Positions 1-5,424 of a DNA stretch of 5,424 bases are shown here, one piece after another. This DNA is from Nonlabens sp. (GTDB taxonomy: Bacteria; Bacteroidota; Bacteroidia; Flavobacteriales; Flavobacteriaceae): contig JALZUY010000054.1 in NCBI GenBank assembly GCA_023301395.1, positions 1-5,424 of the forward strand, written 5' to 3'. Under the pieces are notes generated by a model, which ran no database searches, was not told the DNA's origin, and saw only the letters and a list, made by a program, of their open reading frames with translations. Position numbers and translations under genes: made by a program. How positions within the stretch are numbered: the stretch's first letter is position 1; every line of letters starts with the position of its first letter.

Positions 1-317
1 ACAAGGAAATTGAAATGCTAGTCTCTGTAAAAATTACAGATGCAAACCCATATTACGTTCTCGCCGAAGAGAATGAAGCTGGATATCTTAAGAAATCTAA
101 AACTTCAAACGTTACTAGAAGACAAGATGTACCTACTGTATATGAATATAATGGAGCTATTTATATTTACAAAGTATCAGCCTTAAAAAATAAATCTATT
201 AAAGATTTTAATAAGATTGTTAAATTTGAAATGGATGCTATTAGTTCGGTAGATATAGATGTGCCTCTAGACTGGAAATGGGCAGAGTATCTTTTAACCA
301 CTTTAAGAAATGAATAA
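1..317 (+). CDS. CMP-nonulosonic acid (sialic-acid-type) cytidylyltransferase, C-terminal part
   Basis: This is the 3' end of a gene whose beginning is outside the window. The frame is open from base 3 (K-E-I-E before the first Met at 15), so that Met is internal and the true start lies upstream. The family transfers CMP from CTP onto a nonulosonic acid (Neu5Ac, legionaminic or related) in the cytoplasm, giving the donor for glycosyltransferases. Visible family features, counted from Met 15, are SVKITDANPYY near residues 4-14, RRQDVP at 35-40, YEYNGAIYIY at 43-52, and the C-terminal SVDIDVPLDWKWAE at 78-91, which matches the usual 'S-x-D-I-D-x-x-x-D' ending. The NGAIY version resembles NeuA/LegF-type enzymes more than PseF, which as I recall has an AGQFYW-like segment there. 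The N-terminal nucleotide-binding motif is not visible, so the exact sugar cannot be decided. The stop codon overlaps the next gene by 8 nt. Confidence 0.88.
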   Translation, partial: KEIEMLVSVKITDANPYYVLAEENEAGYLKKSKTSNVTRRQDVPTVYEYNGAIYIYKVSALKNKSIKDFNKIVKFEMDAISSVDIDVPLDWKWAEYLLTTLRNE

Positions 318-1635
318 AATTTTATTTTTATTATTAATCTTCAGTATTTCTATCTCTTGTAAACCTATAGATGTTCAAACCACCTTTAATAAGGGCTCTT
401 CTAGAGCTACTGCTTATCATGATAGTGATAAAATGGTGAACACAAAAGACTACTTATTTGTTACTTATCTTATACATGAAGAAGGAGCAGAGCTTGTGCT
501 TATTAAGAGATATAATAAATCTAAACAAAAGTGGGATCAATCTAATATAATAGGTAAGGCAAAAGATGATCATGGTGGAGGTGCTCTAGTGATAGATTCA
601 CAAGGCTATCTTCATATAGTATACGGTTCTCATAACTCGCCTTTATTTTATAAAAAATCCCAATCTACTTATGATATTAATTCATGGTCTAAAGCTCTTG
701 AGATCAAAGGGAATCTTACTTACCCTAGTTTAGTTATTAGTAAAAATGACGAATTGTTTCTGGCCGCTCGCAGTGATGTAAGAAATAGTAGTTGGTCTAT
801 AAGATTGTTTAAAAAATCTAGCCAAAGTAACTCATGGAATAAGGGAAGTGATGTAATGAATTCAGATTTTTTGATGTGGAAAAATTCTCATGGTAAAAGC
901 TCTATGTCTGTATCTAATGGTTATGTTAGATTTGGTAAATACTTGTCTTTAAATGATAAGAATGAATTACACCTTACATTCCATTATTTTGAATATGTTC
1001 CTAAAAACATTAAAACCTTTTCAAATAATAGAGTAAACTCAAGCACTCATTTTGTTGCACACACCTTTTCAAAGGATCTAGGGAACTCCTGGTTTGATAA
1101 GAATGGCAAATATGAAAGTCAACCTTTGAGTTTAAAGAATGTCACTATTATTAGTGGAAATAATGACCCATCACAAGTGAGCTGTAATTACAGTGCTGGA
1201 CAGCATTTTTATAAGAATGATAAGCTTTATTTCTTTTTCAGTAAACATTACGGAATAAAGACGACTTTACACCTCTCATCGTCATCATTTCCATATAATA
1301 ATTGGGAAGAAATTGAAATACTAAATAAGGATTATCATTTGCGAGCTCCGGTGACTGTATCTCAAGGGAAACAAACCTTATTTACAGTAAATGCAATTCC
1401 TAAAAACATTTATGTAAATGGACGTCCACCTGCAAATTTACCCTCAAAATCTAAGATTATAATAGGAGAATTGGACGTAACTACATTAAGTCTAAAATGG
1501 AATGATCTCAACACTATGGTTAACCCTAGTTGGTTACCGCAATTATCAAATGAGTTTGATGATGTATGGTTTATGGTAACCCAAGGAGCTAGGGAATCTA
1601 ATGATACTAAGGTTATTATAAATAAAGTCAAGTGA
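310..1635 (+). CDS. Exported BNR_4/Asp-box beta-propeller protein, probable lipoprotein, possible polysaccharide lyase-like
   Basis: The 441-residue protein starts with a short signal peptide (MNK, then hydrophobic residues 4-16) ending at Cys17 in a loose lipobox (S-I-S-C), so it is probably a lipoprotein. Residues after Cys (KPIDVQ) are not the acidic run linked to surface export in Flavobacteriia, so a periplasm-facing position is possible. Residues 86-114 (DDHGGGALVID, then GYLHIVYGSHNSPLFY) are typical of the BNR_4 propeller family. A clean Asp-box (S-x-D-x-G-x-S-W) is at 254-261. Blade-end-like Trp residues recur at 75, 126, 176, 261, 332 and 397, suggesting six or seven blades. His88 and His108, 20 residues apart, resemble the His pair of ulvan-lyase-type propellers (PL24/PL25), but I cannot place the matching Tyr/Arg. 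The sialidase FRIP motif is absent. The ATG overlaps the upstream stop by 8 nt. Fold is likely; enzymatic activity and substrate are unproven. Confidence 0.75.
   Translation: MNKILFLLLIFSISISCKPIDVQTTFNKGSSRATAYHDSDKMVNTKDYLFVTYLIHEEGAELVLIKRYNKSKQKWDQSNIIGKAKDDHGGGALVIDSQGYLHIVYGSHNSPLFYKKSQSTYDINSWSKALEIKGNLTYPSLVISKNDELFLAARSDVRNSSWSIRLFKKSSQSNSWNKGSDVMNSDFLMWKNSHGKSSMSVSNGYVRFGKYLSLNDKNELHLTFHYFEYVPKNIKTFSNNRVNSSTHFVAHTFSKDLGNSWFDKNGKYESQPLSLKNVTIISGNNDPSQVSCNYSAGQHFYKNDKLYFFFSKHYGIKTTLHLSSSSFPYNNWEEIEILNKDYHLRAPVTVSQGKQTLFTVNAIPKNIYVNGRPPANLPSKSKIIIGELDVTTLSLKWNDLNTMVNPSWLPQLSNEFDDVWFMVTQGARESNDTKVIINKVK
1632..1635 (+). promoter_or_regulatory. GTGA stop/start overlap (translational coupling)
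   Basis: The GTG start of the glycosyltransferase-like gene shares bases with the TGA stop of the propeller gene (GTGA). No purine-rich Shine-Dalgarno motif is evident before it. Translation of the second gene therefore probably depends on ribosomes ending the first, which would tie the exported propeller protein and the transferase in expression. Confidence 0.6.
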
Positions 1636-3002
1636 TTAAAGATAAAATAGAATCAAATCATAACATTGTTGAAATAACATGGAATAAAGCTCACTTATGG
1701 CCTCTTTTCAAGCCTTATCTATATAATAGTATAAATACTTATAGCTCTATAGCCCCTAGTAAAAATCTAGGATTGTTAAAAAAAATCTTCAGCAAATTTC
1801 TAATCAGCGTAAAGTCTTTAATTAAAATTAAAAAAAATGAAGCTTTTATATTATCTAATAGTAATCGAAGGATTACTATAAACGGGAAATCTTTTGCTAG
1901 AATTTCTCAGGGAGTTTATGATCATTTTAATGGTAAAGCCGTTTTTATTGAGAGTAATGTAAATGTAGCACATGATGATATTGAAAAGGAAAGCAATTTT
2001 ATCAATGAAACTCTTATAATCCCTGTACAAGCTATATTGATTCTATGGTTTAAAATTGTTAAACCTAAATTTGAAGGTAAATCAGTACTTATTGATATTC
2101 TCAATGAGAATAGTATAAGTGTAAATATTGATTTTAGATTTTATAAGTTTTTAGCGAGGTATTATACATTTAAGTTGTTACTTAAACTACATAAACCACG
2201 TTATGTGTTTGTAGAATGTTATTATGATTATTGTGGCTATTTAAAAGCTTGCAAAGATGAAAATGTTCAGGTGATAGAATTACAACATGGATTAATTAAA
2301 GAAAGCCACAGATCTTATAATTATAGTATTGCTATCAATAATCATTTATTACCAGATAAACTTTTGACGTTTGGATTTCGCGAAAACGAACTCTACAATA
2401 ATCCGGGTATTAACTTTATAGATAAAGAGAATGTAATTCCTACGGGCTTTTATCTGTTTGATTTATTTAGAAATGGAGAAGTTCAATCACCTAAAGAACT
2501 GTCAACTTTAATAGATAGTAATAGGCCTAATTTTATTATTTCAGGACAGGATTTGATAGAAGAGAAGTCTATTCCTTTTATCAATAAATTAGCAATGTTG
2601 AGAGAGGATTGTGATTTTATTTATGTCCCTAGGACTAAAACAGTAAATTATGAAAAGCTCTTTACTCAATCGAATATTAAGGTAATTAGTAAATTCCCTA
2701 TTTATCAAGTTATTAATATCACTACGGCACATATAACTGCATTTTCTACAACAGCGTTAGAGTCTCTTGCTATGGGGAAAATAAATATTTTTATGAATAT
2801 TGATGGTTTAAGCGAGAAACATTTTGAGAATTACTTAAACTTTAAAGGTGTTTTTATGATAAATTCACCAGAAGAATTTACAATTCAGTTGACGGATCAA
2901 TTTAAGAACCATAAGCCAGAGGAGTTAAGTGATCTAATGAAAGAAGAATACCTGTCTAGTTACTTAACTAATTTAAATAAACAGCTGATTGTTAGTGGGT
3001 AA
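1632..3002 (+). CDS. Cytoplasmic GT-B-type glycosyltransferase-like protein, candidate nonulosonate transferase
   Basis: This 456-residue protein has no signal peptide and starts with GTG in a GTGA overlap with the preceding stop; no Met codon appears before residue 322, so GTG is the only sensible start. The first ~150 residues are variable and unrecognised. From about 185 the sequence looks like a GT-B donor half: KPRYVFVECYYD (188-199), VIELQHGLI (214-222), VIPTGFYLFD (268-277), and FSTTALESLAMGK (371-383), the usual Ser/Thr-rich, Glu-containing loop that holds the donor phosphate. These features are shared by capsule and teichoic-type transferases, polysialyltransferase-like proteins and UDP-GlcNAc 2-epimerase-like folds. 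A basic YVPRTK (331-336) stands where many relatives have an H-P dipeptide. The nearby CMP-sugar synthetase makes a CMP-nonulosonate donor plausible, but that is inference from context. It carries two A8 tracts and a hairpin-forming inverted repeat in its first 250 nt. Confidence 0.65.
   Translation: MIKDKIESNHNIVEITWNKAHLWPLFKPYLYNSINTYSSIAPSKNLGLLKKIFSKFLISVKSLIKIKKNEAFILSNSNRRITINGKSFARISQGVYDHFNGKAVFIESNVNVAHDDIEKESNFINETLIIPVQAILILWFKIVKPKFEGKSVLIDILNENSISVNIDFRFYKFLARYYTFKLLLKLHKPRYVFVECYYDYCGYLKACKDENVQVIELQHGLIKESHRSYNYSIAINNHLLPDKLLTFGFRENELYNNPGINFIDKENVIPTGFYLFDLFRNGEVQSPKELSTLIDSNRPNFIISGQDLIEEKSIPFINKLAMLREDCDFIYVPRTKTVNYEKLFTQSNIKVISKFPIYQVINITTAHITAFSTTALESLAMGKINIFMNIDGLSEKHFENYLNFKGVFMINSPEEFTIQLTDQFKNHKPEELSDLMKEEYLSSYLTNLNKQLIVSG
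1778..1837 (+). repeat. Two A8 homopolymer tracts early in the glycosyltransferase gene
   Basis: Eight-A runs occur at 1778-1785 (codons for L49-K-K-I52) and 1830-1837 (K67-K-N69). A change of one base in either would shift the frame in the first sixth of the gene. Runs of this length also arise by chance in AT-rich genes, so a switching role is only a possibility. Confidence 0.4.
1858..1879 (+). repeat. Inverted repeat, 9-bp arms with 4-nt loop, inside the glycosyltransferase gene
   Basis: ATAGTAATC (1858-1866) and GATTACTAT (1871-1879) are perfect reverse complements around the loop GAAG. The RNA could form a modest AU-rich hairpin closed by a C-G pair. It begins 20 nt after an A8 tract. 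It lies in coding sequence and has no following U run, so it is not a terminator. Confidence 0.5.
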
Positions 3003-3003
3003 T

Positions 3004-4278
3004 ATGATTTTAAAATTAATAAATATGATTAAGAGTAAACTCTTCCAGAACTTGGGGATGTATACTCTTGTTAATTTCATAAATAGTGCCATTCCATTTT
3101 TGTTATTACCTATTCTTACAAGTAATCTAAGTCAAGCTGAGTATGGCATAGTAGACATATTTAATAATTTATCTTTTATATTCATTCCTATTATAGGTTT
3201 GAACATAGTTTCCTGTGTGCTAAGGTTTTATTATGATGATTCTGTAGATTTTAATAAGTTTTTATCTACTGTAACAACTACATTATTAATCTCGGGAAGT
3301 TTAATTATAATAGCTGTAGCAACTTTCATAGAGTTTACAGATTTACAAATCTTCAATGAAGAAATACCTAATAGTATTCTTTTACTAGCACTGGTGTATG
3401 CTTTCTCTAGTCAGATTATTGAAATAATATTAAGTGTCTTTAGAGCGACCGAGAAGCCATTAAATTATGGTGCGGTAAGAATTTTAAAAACAGGTTTAGA
3501 TTTATCCTTATCTATTTATTGTGTTGTGAGTTTAAAACTAGGCTGGGAAGGGAGAATTTATCCAGCGGTTGGTATTGCTTTAATCATAGCTTTATTCATT
3601 TTAATTTATTTATTCTATTCTTATAATGTTAGACTTTTAATTAATAAAAAATATTTAAGAAAAGCCTTTAAGTACAGTACTCCATTAATATTTCATAGTC
3701 TTGCTGGATACATAATTAGCTTTTCTGATCGATTTATTATATTAGAGTTTATGAGTGCTGAGGATGTGGGATTGTATGCGGTAGCTTATCAAGTAGGTAT
3801 GATTATGTCCTTTGTTAATAATAGTTTTAATCAAGCTTGGACTCCTTATGTGTTTTCAATTCTAAAAGGTGGAGACTTATCTAAAATTAAACAACTCTCT
3901 AAATTTAATTATTTTTATTTCTTATTGATGATAATTATGGCGCTAGGTATATTCCTTTTGGTGCCATTGATTTATGAGTGGTTTATTGATAATAAATTTG
4001 AGGTGGATTATCAAATAGTCTTCTGGGTACTATTAGGTTATGCCTTTAATGGAATGTATAAAATTTTAGTAAACTATTTGTTCTATTATAAAAAAACGAA
4101 GAAACTCTCATATATAACAATATTTTCTGCAGTTTTGAATATAGGTCTATGTTTTTATTTAGTACCTAAAATAGGTATTCTAGGAGCAGCCATAAGTACT
4201 ACGATTGCTTTTCTAAGTATGTTTATCTTTGTAGCTATAGATTATTATAAATTAAAGAATATTGAAAAAAATAATTAA
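3004..4278 (+). CDS. wzx: Wzx-type oligosaccharide flippase (MOP/polysaccharide transporter family)
   Basis: This integral inner-membrane protein would flip undecaprenyl-diphosphate-linked repeat units to the periplasmic side. From ATG 3004 it has 424 residues and about 12 hydrophobic spans, roughly at 22-38, 57-72, 90-110, 123-145, 162-178, 187-205, 227-245, 255-275, 303-325, 337-358, 369-388 and 393-413. Family-typical segments are LTSNLSQAEYGIVDIFN near 38-54, SDRFII at 241-246 followed by the VGLYAVAYQVG stretch (255-265), and FNQAWTPYVFS (275-285). The length is normal for the family. I chose ATG 3004, 1 nt after the previous stop. A TTG at 2989 adds five residues and overlaps the upstream gene by 14 nt, and ATG 3025 is another option. 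The C-terminus (KLKNIEKNN) overlaps the acetyltransferase by 17 nt. Adjacency to a Wzy-like gene supports the role; the substrate is unknown. Confidence 0.93.
   Translation: MILKLINMIKSKLFQNLGMYTLVNFINSAIPFLLLPILTSNLSQAEYGIVDIFNNLSFIFIPIIGLNIVSCVLRFYYDDSVDFNKFLSTVTTTLLISGSLIIIAVATFIEFTDLQIFNEEIPNSILLLALVYAFSSQIIEIILSVFRATEKPLNYGAVRILKTGLDLSLSIYCVVSLKLGWEGRIYPAVGIALIIALFILIYLFYSYNVRLLINKKYLRKAFKYSTPLIFHSLAGYIISFSDRFIILEFMSAEDVGLYAVAYQVGMIMSFVNNSFNQAWTPYVFSILKGGDLSKIKQLSKFNYFYFLLMIIMALGIFLLVPLIYEWFIDNKFEVDYQIVFWVLLGYAFNGMYKILVNYLFYYKKTKKLSYITIFSAVLNIGLCFYLVPKIGILGAAISTTIAFLSMFIFVAIDYYKLKNIEKNN
4262..4278 (+). promoter_or_regulatory. 17-nt overlap of flippase end and acetyltransferase start, with A7 run
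   Basis: The TTG start candidate lies inside the flippase gene, followed directly by seven A residues (4265-4271) and then the flippase TAA (4276-4278). The acetyltransferase is in the +1 frame relative to the flippase. Coupled re-initiation at TTG is the simplest reading. Slippage on the A run, giving a fusion, or initiation at ATG 4292 are alternatives. Confidence 0.45.
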
Positions 4279-4756
4279 ACGTTTTAGGGTTATGTTCTTC
4301 ACCTTTATAGCGAGACGTAGTCTAGGTAATCAGAACGCTGTTATTAAAGTAAATCGATTTAGCTATTTTACAAAACGTACTACAGTTGGGGAAAACCTTC
4401 ATTTTAATGGATTTAGAGTATACGGAGAAGGGAATTGCTATATAGGTTCTAATTTTCATTCTGGTTTTGGCTGTTCTGTATTAACTAGTAACCATAACTT
4501 TAATGGAACTGCCATACCTTATGATAATACTCATGTGATTAAGGATGTTATGATTGAGGAAAATGTTTGGTTTGGAATTAATGTAACCGTTTGTCCTGGA
4601 GTAACTATAGGTGAAGGTTCGATTATTCAAGCAGGAAGTGTAGTCGTTAAAAATATTCCTCCATTAAGTATTGCTGGTGGAGCACCTGCAAATGTTTTTT
4701 CTCAAAGAGATAAAGAACATTATTTTGAACTTAAAGAATTAGGTAAGTATAATTAA
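4262..4756 (+). CDS. Left-handed beta-helix O-acetyltransferase-like enzyme (hexapeptide-repeat, WbbJ-like)
   Basis: This 164-residue enzyme belongs to the hexapeptide acyltransferases, which move acetyl from acetyl-CoA to a sugar hydroxyl (or amino group) and work as trimers. A basic N-terminus (KKIIKRFR) precedes the repeats. Repeat-type segments include TVGENLHFNG (41-50), IGSNFHSGFG (61-70), MIEENVWFGINVTVCPGVTIGEGSIIQ in two pieces from 97, and SVVVKNIPPLSIAGGAPANVF (126-146), a characteristic family ending. SNHNF (76-80) holds His78, the likely catalytic base, and AIPYD follows at 84-88. The start is TTG, inside the last codons of the flippase gene; it gives the short basic lead usual in relatives. 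ATG 4292 would give a 154-residue protein that still keeps the whole helix. The role is probably O-acetylation of the repeat unit, though N-acetylation of an amino sugar is also possible. Confidence 0.88.
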   Translation: MKKIIKRFRVMFFTFIARRSLGNQNAVIKVNRFSYFTKRTTVGENLHFNGFRVYGEGNCYIGSNFHSGFGCSVLTSNHNFNGTAIPYDNTHVIKDVMIEENVWFGINVTVCPGVTIGEGSIIQAGSVVVKNIPPLSIAGGAPANVFSQRDKEHYFELKELGKYN

Positions 4757-4761
4757 GCTTT

Positions 4762-5424
4762 ATGTTTCAAATTGATTATTTACAATTCTCTTTATTAATA
4801 GCTGCTTTCTTATTGTGGCTTATTATCGTTGTTAATAAAGGTTTTAGGTCATTATATACGCTGTATTATTTTTTGAATTTCACAATTTTTCTAGGACCTA
4901 TTTTATACTATAAAATAGGCTTTATTGCTTATTATACGGTAGTTTCTAATGAAGCAATGTCTCATTTTATATATATAGGTATTACCATAGCTCTATTAAA
5001 TGTGTTTTTTGTCAAAACTATAGGGACTTCACCTAAATCATTCTTTTCAAGAATAATGCAAGAACTTGCTGAGAATGTGAAACCCAATAAATTAATCAAT
5101 GTTTATTTTGTAATTATTATATTATTTTGTTTGGGATATATAGCTTTGTATTTCAAGTCGTTACCTCTTTACAAGTTGATTTTAACGGGTGAAATAGGAG
5201 AAAGGCTTGATCTAACAGGTGGGATACCTTTTTATATTACTGTTTCTTCCATATTTATGATTATTATTCCTTCAACTTTTTTTTATTTTAAGGAAACAAT
5301 AAATAATAAAGCATTAAGCTTTGTCCTTTTTGTGTTTTCTCTAATAGCTTTGACAGCTGGAGGTAATAAAGGAATTGTATCTTTTTTTATTTTGTTTTAC
5401 CTTTTAATTTATGTTAAAAACTTA
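4762..5424 (+). CDS. wzy: Wzy-type oligosaccharide repeat-unit polymerase, N-terminal part
   Basis: An open frame begins at ATG 4762, 5 nt after the acetyltransferase stop, and stays open for 221 codons to the window's end, so the gene is truncated by the edge. The product is very hydrophobic, with likely membrane spans near 8-25, 33-50, 66-84, 112-131, 155-175, 185-198 and 203-219. The segment at 134-157 (LPLYKLILTG, then EIGERLDLTGG) and the GGNKG at 200-204 after a hydrophobic span resemble O-antigen/EPS repeat-unit polymerases, in which scattered basic residues in periplasmic loops are important. Such proteins join flipped repeat units into the long polymer at the periplasmic face. Sequence conservation in this family is low, so the call rests on topology, these loosely conserved segments and the neighbouring flippase. 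A WaaL-like ligase is the main alternative. A strong inverted repeat lies within the gene at 4897-4919. Confidence 0.8.
   Translation, partial: MFQIDYLQFSLLIAAFLLWLIIVVNKGFRSLYTLYYFLNFTIFLGPILYYKIGFIAYYTVVSNEAMSHFIYIGITIALLNVFFVKTIGTSPKSFFSRIMQELAENVKPNKLINVYFVIIILFCLGYIALYFKSLPLYKLILTGEIGERLDLTGGIPFYITVSSIFMIIIPSTFFYFKETINNKALSFVLFVFSLIALTAGGNKGIVSFFILFYLLIYVKNL
4897..4919 (+). repeat. Perfect inverted repeat, 10-bp arms with 3-nt loop, inside the polymerase gene
   Basis: CCTATTTTAT (4897-4906) and ATAAAATAGG (4910-4919) are perfect reverse complements around ACT; on DNA the symmetry extends to 11 bp about a single central C. It codes for PILYYKIG of the polymerase, about 135 nt into the gene. 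There is no uninterrupted T tract after it, so it is not a standard terminator. Confidence 0.6.

Noticed and set aside
15..17. ATG 15 as the start of the first gene
   Set aside because: The frame stays open to the window edge, and the protein from this Met lacks the N-terminal nucleotide-binding half that the family always has.
998..1410. 14-bp direct repeat TTCCTAAAAACATT at 998-1011 and 1397-1410
   Set aside because: Both copies are in frame and code for a PKNI motif in the propeller gene. The match is short, in AT-rich DNA, and is best explained by similar blade sequence or chance.
1410..1631. Minus-strand open frame of 73 codons
   Set aside because: It lies wholly inside the well-supported propeller gene, its product shows no recognisable family feature, and every other gene here is on the + strand.
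310..1635. Calling the propeller protein a GH33 sialidase because it adjoins a CMP-sialic-acid-type gene
   Set aside because: There is one Asp-box but no FRIP-like motif, and I could not identify a sialidase arginine triad. The BNR_4-type block fits lyase-like propellers better.
1922..2104. Minus-strand open frame of 60 codons
   Set aside because: It is antisense to the glycosyltransferase-like gene, with low-complexity Ser/Ile/Leu-rich content and no supporting context.
2989..3003. TTG 2989 as the flippase start
   Set aside because: An ATG five codons later sits 1 nt after the upstream stop. The extra residues (MLVGN) add nothing typical of the family.
4897..4925. Inverted repeat as a Rho-independent terminator
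   Set aside because: It is inside an open coding frame, the stem is mostly A-U, and the following bases (CTTTATTG) are not a U tract.
5277..5284. T8 tract in the polymerase gene as a phase-variation site
   Set aside because: It is a single short run in AT-rich membrane-protein coding sequence with nothing else to support switching.

Overview
The window is a dense, one-direction stretch of a surface-polysaccharide biosynthesis locus. All six genes lie on the + strand and are almost back to back, with junctions of 8 nt overlap, 4 nt overlap, 1 nt gap, 17 nt overlap and 5 nt gap. It looks like the inside of one long operon, with no promoter, terminator or RNA gene visible. The DNA is strongly AT-rich, the gene starts lack Shine-Dalgarno motifs, and there is a probable lipoprotein. 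The gene families are common in Bacteroidota, so a Flavobacteriia-like bacterium is the best guess; this is inference, as there is no taxonomic marker gene.

Layout: (1) 1-317, the C-terminal third or so of a CMP-nonulosonate (sialic-acid-type) cytidylyltransferase whose 5' part is outside the window. (2) 310-1635, an exported, probably lipid-anchored beta-propeller protein of the BNR_4 / Asp-box type, related in fold to several polysaccharide lyases and sialidases. (3) 1632-3002, a GTG-started cytoplasmic glycosyltransferase-like protein with GT-B-type C-terminal features. (4) 3004-4278, a Wzx-type oligosaccharide flippase. (5) 4262-4756, a left-handed beta-helix O-acetyltransferase-like enzyme, probably TTG-started. 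(6) 4762-5424, the N-terminal 221 residues of a Wzy-type repeat-unit polymerase that runs off the right edge.

Together the genes describe a Wzx/Wzy-dependent pathway. A nonulosonic acid is activated as its CMP derivative, transferred to a lipid-linked oligosaccharide (gene 3 is a candidate transferase), possibly O-acetylated (gene 5), flipped by Wzx and polymerised by Wzy into capsule, O-antigen or exopolysaccharide. The odd member is gene 2, an exported glycan-binding or glycan-cleaving type propeller placed between the sugar-activating enzyme and the transferase. It is the best candidate for something undescribed here, possibly a dedicated trimming, remodelling or binding protein for the polymer made by its own operon. 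No intergenic stretch exceeds 5 nt, so there is no non-coding region to interpret.
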